NCBI RefSeq assembly: GCF_011761185.1
Contig: NZ_JAAOYM010000001.1
Span: 2,852,001-2,916,000, forward strand
Length of the DNA: 64,000 nucleotides
From: Saccharomonospora amisosensis
Lineage (GTDB): Bacteria; Actinomycetota; Actinomycetes; Mycobacteriales; Pseudonocardiaceae
Direction: 5' to 3'
Positions 8,844 through 16,747 of the stretch are shown piece by piece. Below the pieces are notes generated by a model. The model was not told where the DNA came from, made no database searches, and was given only the letters and a program-made list of their open reading frames with translations. The position numbers and the translations under genes are program-made. Numbering within the stretch: the first letter of the stretch is position 1; every line of letters begins with the position of its first letter.

Positions 8844-10388
8844 TCATGACAGCGGGACGTCTTGCCCGGCCCGGACGAAGACGCTCTCGTAGGCCAGCAG
8901 CGCGCCCTGCACCACGAGCCCTGCCAAGAGCCCGAGTGCGAGTGATCCCGCGGCCCAGCCCGCGCCCGCGAGCGCCGTTCCGAGCAGGGCGAGTCCGATG
9001 CCTCCCGCCCAGAACATCCGGGCGTAGCGGCCGGAGACGACCATGTGCGCGGCCGCGGCGGCGTGCCTGGTGGCGTGCCTGCCCAGGTATTCGAAGAGCA
9101 GCATGAACACGTGCAGCAGTGCCGTGACGGTCAGCGCGGACAGCAGGAAGGTGCGGCCCGCGTCGTCGGTGTCCTCGACCAGTGCGGCGACGACGAGCGC
9201 GCCGGCACCGACCATGAAGGCCTGCACGACGAGGTGCCAGAACAGCAGCGGCGACTGCCACAGGTCCCGTCCTTCGGCCTGGCCGAACAGGAACCCGGTG
9301 TATCCGGCGGTCATCGCGGCGGCGAGCAGGGCGGGAACGGCCAGCCACGTGAACACCGTGTCCACGGTGGAGGCGGCGATGATTCCGGCGGCGCCGAGCA
9401 CACCCATCGCGAGCCACGCCACGAACAGTCCCGCTCCCGCTCCGAGCACCACCGCACCCCAGAACATCCACGAGGTCGGGTTGGGTTTTAGCAGGATGTA
9501 CAGGAAGCGCTCGGGGCGCTTGAGGTCCCACACGAGCAGCACACCGGTGATCGCGATACCTGCCACACCGATGGCGGGGGCCACGATGTCACCGACCGCG
9601 CCGAGGTCCACACCGAGCATGTGCGCCAGCGCGGCGAGCAGCATGGCGCCCGCGCCGACGGCCTTGGTCCACAGGTAGGTCGTGACCCGCCAGCCCCACG
9701 GCCTCGGGTGCGCGGTGTTCAGCGTGGTACGGGCCTTACTCACCGGGTCGACCGGCAGGTCCTTCGAGGCCGACTTGCGGTGCTCGTCCGGGCGCGCCCA
9801 CAGGTAGGACTCGCCGGTGGGTGCGGCCTGCGGGTCCAGGACGGCGCGGTCCGCCCCGAGGTAGAACACGTTCGGTCCGGTGTTCTGCTCCGGAGCCCTG
9901 ACCTGCACTGGGTTCTCGTTCACGAGCTTGGCGATCCCGCTGGTGGGGTCGTCGAGGTCGCCCACCCAGATGGAGTGCGTCGGGCACACCACCACGCAGG
10001 CGGGCTCCAAGCCCTCGTCCACCCGGTGGGCGCAGAAGTTGCACTTCGCAGCCGTATGGGTGTCCTCGTCGATATATATAGCGTCGTAGGGGCAGCCCTG
10101 CATGCAGGCCTTACACCCGATGCAACGCTCGTTGTCGAAGTCGACGATGCCGTCGTCCCGCTTGAACAAGGCCTGGGTGGGACAGATCTTCACGCAGGGC
10201 GCGTCGGTGCAGTGGTTGCACCGCATGACGCCGAAATCCCGGGTGGTGGCGGGGAAATCTCCCGACTCCACGTACTTCACCCAGGTGCGGAACTGTCCGA
10301 CCGGGACCTCGTGTTCGGTCTTGCAGGCGACCGTGCAGGCGTGACAGCCGATGCACGTGCGCTGATCGATCGCGAAGCCGTACCGCAA
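8844..10388 (-). CDS. Fused four-cluster ferredoxin and NrfD-type membrane anchor subunit
   Basis: Electron-transfer partner of the molybdoenzyme. The first 150 residues hold sixteen cysteines in four groups (C12/15/18/22, C57/60/65/69, C89/92/95/99, C116/119/131/135), as in DmsB/PsrB-type four-[4Fe-4S] proteins. From about residue 240 the chain becomes polytopic, with eight or so helices like DmsC/NrfD/SoeC quinone-binding anchors. In most systems these are two genes; here they are one. TTG at 10388 has GGAGG 5 nt upstream and gives the usual RYGFAID start; GTG at 10412 is an alternative. The gap to the catalytic subunit is about 31 nt. It should link the enzyme to the quinone pool. Confidence 0.9.
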   Translation of the reverse strand: MRYGFAIDQRTCIGCHACTVACKTEHEVPVGQFRTWVKYVESGDFPATTRDFGVMRCNHCTDAPCVKICPTQALFKRDDGIVDFDNERCIGCKACMQGCPYDAIYIDEDTHTAAKCNFCAHRVDEGLEPACVVVCPTHSIWVGDLDDPTSGIAKLVNENPVQVRAPEQNTGPNVFYLGADRAVLDPQAAPTGESYLWARPDEHRKSASKDLPVDPVSKARTTLNTAHPRPWGWRVTTYLWTKAVGAGAMLLAALAHMLGVDLGAVGDIVAPAIGVAGIAITGVLLVWDLKRPERFLYILLKPNPTSWMFWGAVVLGAGAGLFVAWLAMGVLGAAGIIAASTVDTVFTWLAVPALLAAAMTAGYTGFLFGQAEGRDLWQSPLLFWHLVVQAFMVGAGALVVAALVEDTDDAGRTFLLSALTVTALLHVFMLLFEYLGRHATRHAAAAAHMVVSGRYARMFWAGGIGLALLGTALAGAGWAAGSLALGLLAGLVVQGALLAYESVFVRAGQDVPLS

Positions 10389-10412
10389 TGGAACCTCCGT
10401 ACTGTGACCCAC

Positions 10413-10497
10413 GGTGACGTTAGTTCCGTGGCAACACCCCCGGTACCAACCTCGATCCTGGGTACACCCAAGTCAGACTTTGGAGTAACGTGAACGC
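10413..10497. promoter_or_regulatory. Divergent promoter region of the molybdoenzyme operon and lysR gene
   Basis: The short intergenic stretch between the leftward oxidoreductase operon and the rightward lysR gene. AAGTC-A-GACTT (10470-10480) is a perfect 5-1-5 inverted repeat and CCAAGTC/GACTTTGG extends it imperfectly. It lies 18 bp from the lysR start, in keeping with autoregulation by a LysR protein. No clear -35/-10 pair stands out. Confidence 0.45.
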
Positions 10498-11460
10498 GTG
10501 CCACTGCCGCCACGGGTGCCGGAACTCGGCGCCCTCGATCTGCTGCTCAGCGTCGCCAAGCTGGGCAGTCTGGGTAAGGCTGCGCGCGAGCACGGCATCT
10601 CACAGCCTGCCGCCGCGTCCCGCGTGCGTAACATGGAACGCCTGATCGGGGTACCCCTGATCGTGCGATCCGCAACGGGCTCCCAGCTCACGGACGAGGG
10701 GTCGGTGATCGCCGACTGGGCGGGCCGTGTGGTGGACGCGGCGGCCGAACTGGACGCGGGTATATCGGCGCTGCGTAACCAACAGGCCAGCCGCATCCAG
10801 CTCGCGTGCAGCATGACCATCGCCGAGTACCTGCTGCCCGGCTGGCTGGCCGAGCTGCGCAGGCGGCTGCCCGGCGCGACGATCGGCCTGCAGGTGGTCA
10901 ACTCCGCCGAGGTGGCCGAGCTGGTGCTCTCCGGCAAGGTCGATCTGGGGTTCGTGGAGGGCGCGCGACCACCCGAGGGATTGGACGCCTACCCGGTGGC
11001 GCGCGACCAGTTGCTGCTCGTGGTGCCACACGACCACGCGTGGGCCCGCCGCGCCGAGCCGGTGAACGCGGCCGAACTCGCCGCGACGCCGTTGATCAGC
11101 CGGGAGCCCGGTTCCGGCACCCGCTATGTGCTGGACCACGAACTCGAAAGGCTCGGTTACCACTCGCGCCCGGCCCCGATCATGGAGCTGTCCTCCACCA
11201 CGGCCATCAAGGCCGCCGTCGAGGCCGGGATCGGCCCTGCCGTACTGAGTTCGCTGGCGCTCGCCGAGGACGTGGCTCAGGGCAAGCTGGTCGTGGTGCC
11301 GACACAGGGCCTCGATCTGCGGCGAGTGCTGCGGTTGGTGCTTCGCTCCGGGGAGCAGCTCCCGCCGGTACTGCGTGACGTCGTCGCGGCCACGGGTGCT
11401 GGTGCAGGCGCTAGGCGCGACCGGCCAGGTCCCGGCGCCGCCCGGCCTCTGCGGCCATGA
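10498..11460 (+). CDS. LysR-family transcriptional regulator
   Basis: 320 aa. The N-terminal winged helix-turn-helix has the typical LTTR pattern (LLLSVAKLGSLGKAAREHGI, then SQPAAASRVRNMERLIGVPL). A periplasmic-binding-protein-like effector domain follows (about 90-295), including the segment PLISREPGSGTRYVLDHEL. GTG at 10498 is the start. It is divergent from the molybdoenzyme operon, the classic LysR arrangement, so it is the prime candidate to control it; a CysB-like sulfur-status signal is possible but not shown. The last 16 or so residues are Arg/Pro/Gly-rich and overlap the convergent arsR gene by 50 bp, so the C-terminus may be a later extension. Confidence 0.9.
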   Translation: MPLPPRVPELGALDLLLSVAKLGSLGKAAREHGISQPAAASRVRNMERLIGVPLIVRSATGSQLTDEGSVIADWAGRVVDAAAELDAGISALRNQQASRIQLACSMTIAEYLLPGWLAELRRRLPGATIGLQVVNSAEVAELVLSGKVDLGFVEGARPPEGLDAYPVARDQLLLVVPHDHAWARRAEPVNAAELAATPLISREPGSGTRYVLDHELERLGYHSRPAPIMELSSTTAIKAAVEAGIGPAVLSSLALAEDVAQGKLVVVPTQGLDLRRVLRLVLRSGEQLPPVLRDVVAATGAGAGARRDRPGPGAARPLRP

Positions 11461-11779
11461 TGTCGCGCAGCAGGTCGATGGCGTGCAACAACTGGGGGTA
11501 GCGCAGCGAGTAGAAGATGCTGTTGCCGCTTCGCCGGGTGCCGACGATGCCACGCTCGCGCAGCATCGCCAGGTGCTGGGAGACGTTGGGCTGCGTGGTG
11601 TCCAGCAGTTCGCACAGCTCACCGACCGAACGCGGGCCACCGGCCAGCGCGTACAGCAACATCAGCCGCTTGGGGTCGTTGAGCGCCTTGCACAGGATGG
11701 CGGTGAGCTCGTGCAGCTCCGCCCGCAGCGCGGGGTCGAGCCCGGCTGCCTGCCCGTCAGCGGTGTTCCCCATGGTCAC
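11411..11779 (-). CDS. ArsR-family winged-helix repressor
   Basis: A 122-aa one-domain ArsR/SmtB-fold regulator. The recognition helix is TTQPNVSQHLAMLRERGIV and the wing is RRSGNSIFYSLR. Two cysteines (C30 in ILCKAL and C56 in GELCELL, numbered from GTG 11779) could form a metal, arsenite or persulfide sensor, although the full ELCVCDL ArsR metal motif is absent. ATG at 11773 is an alternative start. It converges on lysR with a 50-bp overlap. Its regulon is unknown; the sulfur-type operon on the other side of lysR is a possible target. Confidence 0.87.
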   Translation of the reverse strand: MTMGNTADGQAAGLDPALRAELHELTAILCKALNDPKRLMLLYALAGGPRSVGELCELLDTTQPNVSQHLAMLRERGIVGTRRSGNSIFYSLRYPQLLHAIDLLRDIMAAEAGRRRDLAGRA

Positions 11780-11861
11780 AGCCTAGATGGCCGCGCACGG
11801 AAGTGTTAGCACCTTTGCGTGGCCGCACGATTTCGACCTGGTGCTGATCGACGACTTCTGC

Positions 11862-12674
11862 CTACCCGGTGACGTTTTCCAGCGGTTCGAACGCCGCGGG
11901 GTCGGCGCAGTAGCGGCGCACCGCATCGGCCAGCCGGGCGGCATGGCTGCCGTCGGCGTACCGGTGGTCGACGGTAGCGGTGAGGGTCAGCACGGGCCGC
12001 ACCGTCACCGCGCCGTCGCGGACGACGGGCCGGTCGGTGACAGCGCCGACCAGCACCAGCAGCGGCACGCGGTAGTAGGACGCAAGCGGCGAGAAGCCAC
12101 GCGCCACTCCCCACATGCCCACCGACGTCACCATGGCCGAACCGAAAGCCTGGCGCGGCATGCCGAACCGGGAAAGGTCCAGGTTGAGATCCGAGGTGAG
12201 CCAGGCGGCCCCTCGCAACGCCGTGCGCAGCACCGGCCGGGGCAGCTTGGCCAGCAGGGTCTTGCCTCGGTCGAACGCGGTGTCGGCGCCGCGTTCGATT
12301 CCCTCGGCCCGCCGTGCCACCTCCCTCGCGACGTCGACCGTCGACTTGCGGTCGACGTGCTCGACCTTCACCCCGTTCAGCTCCGCCTGCGCTCCGGCGG
12401 CGATGATGAAGAAGATGTCGAGGCTCGTTCTCGGCCGGGCGTGGCCCCCGGTGAGTCGCACCGCGAACTGGGGAACCTCGCGCAGCCCGTGGGCGACGGC
12501 CTTCCCGATCAGGTGCGTGATCGTGACGCGGGTGTCCGACCGCGCGCGCAGCCGGTCGACGTGGGCGAGCAGTTCGGTGGCGTCGACGTCCAGCTCACCG
12601 TAGAACTGCGGGTCCTTGGGGCTGCCCCAGGTGACTCCCGCGAGCTTGCGCCAGCCGTGCACTCGGTCACCCAT
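11862..12674 (-). CDS. Stand-alone 2-oxoacid dehydrogenase E2-type acyltransferase domain protein
   Basis: About 270 aa, the catalytic (CoA-dependent acyltransferase) fold of lipoate E2 enzymes without lipoyl or peripheral-subunit-binding domains. The active-site motif HxxxDG is present (DHRYADG near the C-terminus), as is the TITHLIGKAVAHGLREVP segment. ATG at 12674 opens the recognisable domain. The frame stays open further upstream to 12833, but that part only translates the 21-bp repeat array as GAGDSRA-type repeats, so I exclude it. No E1/E3 genes are nearby. It could acylate a small molecule or carrier. Confidence 0.78.
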   Translation of the reverse strand: MGDRVHGWRKLAGVTWGSPKDPQFYGELDVDATELLAHVDRLRARSDTRVTITHLIGKAVAHGLREVPQFAVRLTGGHARPRTSLDIFFIIAAGAQAELNGVKVEHVDRKSTVDVAREVARRAEGIERGADTAFDRGKTLLAKLPRPVLRTALRGAAWLTSDLNLDLSRFGMPRQAFGSAMVTSVGMWGVARGFSPLASYYRVPLLVLVGAVTDRPVVRDGAVTVRPVLTLTATVDHRYADGSHAARLADAVRRYCADPAAFEPLENVTG

Positions 12675-12714
12675 GGCCGGAGTATCGGAGCCGACCAGCG
12701 TTCCTGCCACTCGG

Positions 12715-12818
12715 CGCGAGTCCCCCGCTTCCGCCCGCGAGTCCCCCGCTCCTGCCCGCGAGTCCCCCGCTCCTGCCCGCGAGTTCTGCACTCCCGCCCG
12801 CGAGTTCTGCACTCCGGC
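12715..12818. repeat. 21-bp tandem array 2 (opposite orientation, two spacer types)
   Basis: Five CGCGAGT heptamers at a strict 21-bp period, starting at about 12715. The 14-bp spacers are three of the CCCCCGCTCCTGCC type (one with TTCCG) and two of the TCTGCACTCCCGCC type. This is the reverse complement of the arrays at 2545 and 13573. It sits between the E2-type gene start (12674) and the stop of the next gene (12852). Confidence 0.88.
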
Positions 12819-12851
12819 CGGTCGCGGGAACACGGTGCCCGTACCCTCAGG

Positions 12852-13439
12852 TCACAGCCACGGACCCAGTTCCGGCGCCGTGTCAGCCCTGCCGGTGAGC
12901 CACCTCGCCAGCGCAGGCCCCTCCCCCGCGGCGATTCGCCGGTCCAGCACATCGACGAGCAACGCGCGCACGAGGTCGTCGGGAAGGCCGGAGAAATCGG
13001 CGCCGGTGTCGAGGTCGACCGCGTGCACAACCACCTCTCGGGTGCGCATCCACGGCAACGCGGAAGCGGGCACCAGGTTTCCCTGTGCGGTCCGAACCTG
13101 CCGCTCAAGACCCTCAGCCGTTAGCTCGTCGTACTCGCGGGCCAGCGCGGCGGCCGACTCCCCGACCAGCTCACGCAGCCGCGCGGCCGGCAGCCGGGCG
13201 CCCGATTCGATCTCCTCGTCCCGGTGTTGCCTGCTGGGGTACATCTGTGCTGGCACGCCGGTCCGCGCCCACCCCACGAGTCGTCGCAGCGCCTCGGCGT
13301 TGAAGTGCACATGCGCCACCACGTGCGCCCGGCTCCAGCCGGGGAGCGCGCTCGGTGCGGCGAAATCGGTGTCGGACAGCTCCTTCACCGCCGACAACAA
13401 CAGTTCGGTACCACGGTCCATCCACTGCCGCGTGCTCAT
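12852..13439 (-). CDS. Mycothiol-dependent maleylpyruvate isomerase family protein (DinB fold)
   Basis: 195 aa. The motif LPGWSRAHVVAHVHFNAEAL is characteristic of the mycothiol-dependent maleylpyruvate isomerase N-terminal domain (DinB-like four-helix bundle), with metal-binding histidines in HVVAH and later REVVVHAVDLD. Such proteins are mycothiol-linked transferases or isomerases in actinobacteria. ATG at 13439 has GAGGGG upstream; ATG at 13454 is possible. No gentisate-pathway genes are nearby, so the substrate is unknown. Two 21-bp arrays bracket this gene. Confidence 0.82.
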   Translation of the reverse strand: MSTRQWMDRGTELLLSAVKELSDTDFAAPSALPGWSRAHVVAHVHFNAEALRRLVGWARTGVPAQMYPSRQHRDEEIESGARLPAARLRELVGESAAALAREYDELTAEGLERQVRTAQGNLVPASALPWMRTREVVVHAVDLDTGADFSGLPDDLVRALLVDVLDRRIAAGEGPALARWLTGRADTAPELGPWL

Positions 13440-13572
13440 CCCGGCCCCTCTCATCGTGCTCTCGTACCGTACGAGTTCGCCGGTGCACACCACCAGCCGT
13501 GCCGGCTTGCACACCTCGCTCGCCCCGCTGCATGGCGGGCGTTTCGAGGCCTTTCGACGGCGGGAACGCATA

Positions 13573-13708
13573 ACTCGCGGGCAGGAGCGGGGGACTCGCG
13601 GGCAGGAGCGGGGGACTCGCGGGCAGGAGCGGGGGACTCGCGGGCAGGAGCGGGGGACTCGCGGGCAGGAGCGGGGGACTCGCGGGCAGGAGCGGGGGAC
13701 TCGCGGGG
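13573..13708. repeat. 21-bp tandem array 3
   Basis: Six complete, identical 21-bp units (13573-13698) plus a 10-bp partial one. Each unit is ACTCGCG followed by GGCAGGAGCGGGGG. The array occupies the gap between two divergent starts (13439 minus and 13736 plus), ending 28 bp from the rightward ATG, so it may overlap promoter DNA. It is the longest and most uniform of the three arrays. Confidence 0.95.
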
Positions 13709-13735
13709 TGGGCGTGGGGTTGGCAGCATCGGCTG

Positions 13736-14233
13736 ATGGACGCATACCGGGCCGAGGGTTGGGCGGACTTCGCCGTCGCGGTCGCCGGGGCGGGCGCGGC
13801 ACTGGCCGGACTGCTGTTCGTGGCACTGTCGATCAACCTGGAGCGCATCCTGAGCGGGAGCAGACTGCCTGCCCGCGCGGCGCACACGCTGGTGCTGCTG
13901 GCCGCCCCGCTGGTGGTGGCGCTGGTGCTGCTCGTGCCTGGGCAGTCCGGGCGGGCGTTGGGTGTCGAACTGGTGACGGTCGGGGCCGCGACGGGTCTGC
14001 TGCTGGCGGCGTTGAACCACCCGGGGCGGCGCGCCTCGCAGCAGCCGCTGATCTGGTGGTTGATCGCGGAAGCTCTGCCCGCCGTCGCGCTGTCCGGCAC
14101 CACGATCGTCGCGGGCGCGGGGCTGCTCACCACGTCACTGTCGGGCCTGTACTGGCTTGTGGCCGGTGTCGTCGTCGCCTTCGTCGGCGCCCTGCTCAAT
14201 GCCTGGGTACTGCTGGTGGAGATCCTGCGCTGA
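13736..14233 (+). CDS. Integral membrane protein of unknown function
   Basis: 165 aa with four or five predicted transmembrane helices (about 14-34, 50-70, 75-92, 103-125, 132-160), joined by short Arg-containing loops. I recognise no catalytic motif. ATG at 13736 begins 28 bp after the 21-bp repeat array, with only a weak ribosome site. It ends 1 nt before the convergent ABC permease stop, so the two transcripts must overlap or terminate inside the genes. Similar small membrane proteins are common but unnamed in actinobacteria. Confidence 0.75.
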   Translation: MDAYRAEGWADFAVAVAGAGAALAGLLFVALSINLERILSGSRLPARAAHTLVLLAAPLVVALVLLVPGQSGRALGVELVTVGAATGLLLAALNHPGRRASQQPLIWWLIAEALPAVALSGTTIVAGAGLLTTSLSGLYWLVAGVVVAFVGALLNAWVLLVEILR

Positions 14234-14234
14234 C

Positions 14235-15035
14235 TCAGCCCGCCACATCCCTGCGGCGGAACGCGGCGGCGGCGAGCGCCACGAACCCCACCACCGTCAG
14301 CGTCGCCACCACAGCGGATGTCACGGACAGACCGGTGCGCAGCGGGTCGTGCGCGGAGAACTGGTAGAAGGGCGAGATCGGCCGCACCGGCTCCAACCAC
14401 GACACCAGCGGCGCGAGCCCGTTGCCGACATACATCACTACCGCCAGTACGGCCGGGACCGCCCTGCTTGCCGTCGCCGAACCGGTCCCCGCACCGATCA
14501 GCAGGGCAACCGCGCCGAACACCACCGCGAGCAGTCCCATGTGCAGCATCGTCGCGGCCACCCGGTCGGCGGGCAGCGCCATGTCCGCGAGGCTGCCCTC
14601 TAGCACAAGCGCGAACCCCGTGACAGCGGCCAGCGCCAGCGTGCCGAACACCATGGCCGCCGCCTTCTCCAGCACCAGCCTGCCCCGGCTGACCGGGTTG
14701 GACAGCAGCAGGTCGAGCGTGCGCCGCTCCTCCTCCACCGCGACGGCTGCGGCCCCGCTTGTCACGGCATAGATGATCAGCAGCAGCGGTCCCATGAACG
14801 ACAGCAGCTCCACCTGGATGTATCCGGTGGGCGTCGAAAGGTCGGCCCCGGAGGTGGCGAACAGTGCGCGCAGCGCGGGCGGCATGGACTGGAGGAAATC
14901 ACCCATCGAGGGCTGGTCGCGGATACTCGGCCACAGCGCGACGTAGATCCCGACGAGCAACGCCAGGCTCACCACCCACGCTGGCAGCGCCCGCCGCTGG
15001 TCGTGCAGTGTCTTGAGTAGCACGCTACGTAGCAT
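14235..15035 (-). CDS. ABC-2 type exporter permease
   Basis: About 266 aa and six membrane helices. After the first helix come a long extracytoplasmic loop and the EEERRTLDLLLSNPVSRGRL segment, typical of ABC-2 permeases of drug or lipid exporters. ATG at 15035 overlaps the stop of the ATPase gene (15025), indicating translational coupling. It forms a two-gene exporter with the upstream ATPase. The substrate is not indicated by the sequence. Confidence 0.88.
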   Translation of the reverse strand: MLRSVLLKTLHDQRRALPAWVVSLALLVGIYVALWPSIRDQPSMGDFLQSMPPALRALFATSGADLSTPTGYIQVELLSFMGPLLLIIYAVTSGAAAVAVEEERRTLDLLLSNPVSRGRLVLEKAAAMVFGTLALAAVTGFALVLEGSLADMALPADRVAATMLHMGLLAVVFGAVALLIGAGTGSATASRAVPAVLAVVMYVGNGLAPLVSWLEPVRPISPFYQFSAHDPLRTGLSVTSAVVATLTVVGFVALAAAAFRRRDVAG

Positions 15036-15963
15036 CGGTTCGCACCTGCTGCGCTCCGGACGGCTCCGCGTAGTAGGCGAGGAAGGTCTCCTCCAGCCCT
15101 GCCTCGACACACTCCAGGTCCATCACCGGGTGCCTGCTGATTCGCTTCAACAGGTCGTCCAGCGCGCTGCGCGGCACACCGCAGGTCAGCCACCGGTCGC
15201 CTACCTCGAGTTGCCGCACACCCGGTATGCCGGCGAACTCGGCCGCCGCCACCTCGTCGGAGAACCACGCCGACACGCGATGCAGTGACTTGGACCGCAG
15301 CTCGTCGATACGCTCCACCGCGATCAACCTGCCCGCTCGCAGAATCCCGATCCGGTCGGCGACCCGCTGCACCTCCGCGAGAACGTGTGAGGACAGCAGC
15401 ACGGCACCACCGCGTGCGGTGTGCTCGCGCAGCAGGCCGTGCAGTTCCCGCTGCATGATCGGGTCCAGCCCGCTGGAGGGTTCGTCCAGGACGAGGAGTT
15501 CGGGGCGCGACATCAGCGCCAGCACGATGCCCAGCTTCTGCCGGTTACCTCTGGACAAGGTGCGTGCCGCTCGCCGCAGGTCCAGACCGAGGCGCTGCGC
15601 CAGCTCAGCAGCGTGCCCGTGCCGCTCGCCGCCGCGAAGCGCGCCGAAGTACTCGACGTGTTGGGCCCCTGTCAGGTGACCGTAGAGAGCGGGATCTCCC
15701 GGCAGGTAGCCGACCAGCCGGTGCACGGCGACCTGCTCGCGCCAGCAGTCGTGGCCGAGGATGCGCGCCTTGCCCGCCAAGGGCTTCAACATCCCCAGCA
15801 GCAGCCGCAGGGTGGTGGTCTTGCCCGCGCCGTTGGGGCCCAGGTAACCGAAGATCTCGCCGCTTCGCACGTCGAGATCCAGCTCGCTCAGCGCGACCGT
15901 GTCACCGAATGTCTTGCTCAGCCCTCGCGTGCTGACCGGCGGCTCCATCATGGTCACGATCAT
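15025..15963 (-). CDS. ABC transporter ATP-binding protein (drug/antibiotic exporter type)
   Basis: 312 aa. Walker A GPNGAGKTTT (about 42-51), signature LSRGNRQKLGI and Walker B LLVLDEPSSGLDP are all present, followed by the H-loop SSHVL. A C-terminal extension (about 225-312) resembles that of DrrA/CcmA-type exporters. ATG at 15963 or 15951 could be used. It pairs with the overlapping permease gene and is divergent from the two-component system at 16049, an arrangement often seen when the sensor controls the exporter. That link is inferred. Confidence 0.92.
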   Translation of the reverse strand: MIVTMMEPPVSTRGLSKTFGDTVALSELDLDVRSGEIFGYLGPNGAGKTTTLRLLLGMLKPLAGKARILGHDCWREQVAVHRLVGYLPGDPALYGHLTGAQHVEYFGALRGGERHGHAAELAQRLGLDLRRAARTLSRGNRQKLGIVLALMSRPELLVLDEPSSGLDPIMQRELHGLLREHTARGGAVLLSSHVLAEVQRVADRIGILRAGRLIAVERIDELRSKSLHRVSAWFSDEVAAAEFAGIPGVRQLEVGDRWLTCGVPRSALDDLLKRISRHPVMDLECVEAGLEETFLAYYAEPSGAQQVRTDAT

Positions 15964-16048
15964 GGGTGACGCGGCGGTGCGGACCTAGAGCCGAACGGCC
16001 CGCGATCCGGACGCGAGTCATCCGCGCGGGTGTGGGCATGATGGGTGA

Positions 16049-16747
16049 ATGCACGTACCTGCCCTTCGCCCGGCGCGGCTGCTGCTGGCGGAGGACGATC
16101 CCGAACTCGTCGCGATGCTGTGCGAGGTGCTGACCGAGGAAGGCTACGCGGTGGATGTCGCTCGCGACGGGCAGCGGGCCCTTCACCTCGCCTTGACCAG
16201 CGCCTACGACGTCGCCGTGCTCGACCGTCGGCTCCCCGCCATCGAGGGTCTCGACCTGCTCGGCAGACTTCGCGCGAGTGCGGTGACCACGCCGGTGCTG
16301 GTGCTGTCGGCGCTGGCCAACCCGGCCGACCGGGTCCGCGGCCTGGACGCGGGCGCCGAGGACTATCTCGGCAAGCCGTTCGACATCGACGAACTGCTGG
16401 CTCGGTTGCGGGCACTGCGCAGGCGCCACCTGGACACCGCCGAGGTCCTGCCTGTGGGCGCGGGGCGACTGGAGTTGCGCACCCGGCAGGTCGTGCCCGC
16501 GCCCGGTGAGGACGGGACGGTTGCGGTGGTCCGACTGTCCGAACGCGAATGTGACCTGCTCGCCGTGCTCGCGAGCCACCCGGGCCGCGTGTTCTCCCGC
16601 CGTGACCTGCTGTCGCTGGCCTTCCCCGACGCGCGCAGCGAGGTGGTCGTCGACACCTACGTGCACTACCTGCGTCGCAAGCTCGGCCGCGAGGTGATCA
16701 CGACCGTGCACGGCCGCGGTTACCAACTGGGCAGGAGCCGCGCTTGA
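16049..16747 (+). CDS. OmpR/PhoB-family response regulator
   Basis: 232 aa. The receiver domain (10-125) has the acidic pair in LLLAEDDPEL, phospho-acceptor D59 (AVLDRRLPAIEG) and the conserved lysine in LGKPF. The effector domain (about 130-230) is a winged helix ending HGRGYQLG. ATG 16049 has only a modest ribosome site. The stop overlaps the kinase TTG start by 4 nt, so the pair is translationally coupled. It lies 86 bp from the divergent ABC exporter, its most plausible target. Confidence 0.94.
   Translation: MHVPALRPARLLLAEDDPELVAMLCEVLTEEGYAVDVARDGQRALHLALTSAYDVAVLDRRLPAIEGLDLLGRLRASAVTTPVLVLSALANPADRVRGLDAGAEDYLGKPFDIDELLARLRALRRRHLDTAEVLPVGAGRLELRTRQVVPAPGEDGTVAVVRLSERECDLLAVLASHPGRVFSRRDLLSLAFPDARSEVVVDTYVHYLRRKLGREVITTVHGRGYQLGRSRA

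Noticed and set aside
12675-12833. N-terminal extension of the E2-type protein
   Set aside because: The extra 53 residues are a translation of the 21-bp array; ATG 12674 starts the real domain.
13573-13708. Possible CRISPR array
   Set aside because: The repeat and spacer together are only 21 bp, the spacers are identical and no cas genes are present, so it is a tandem repeat.
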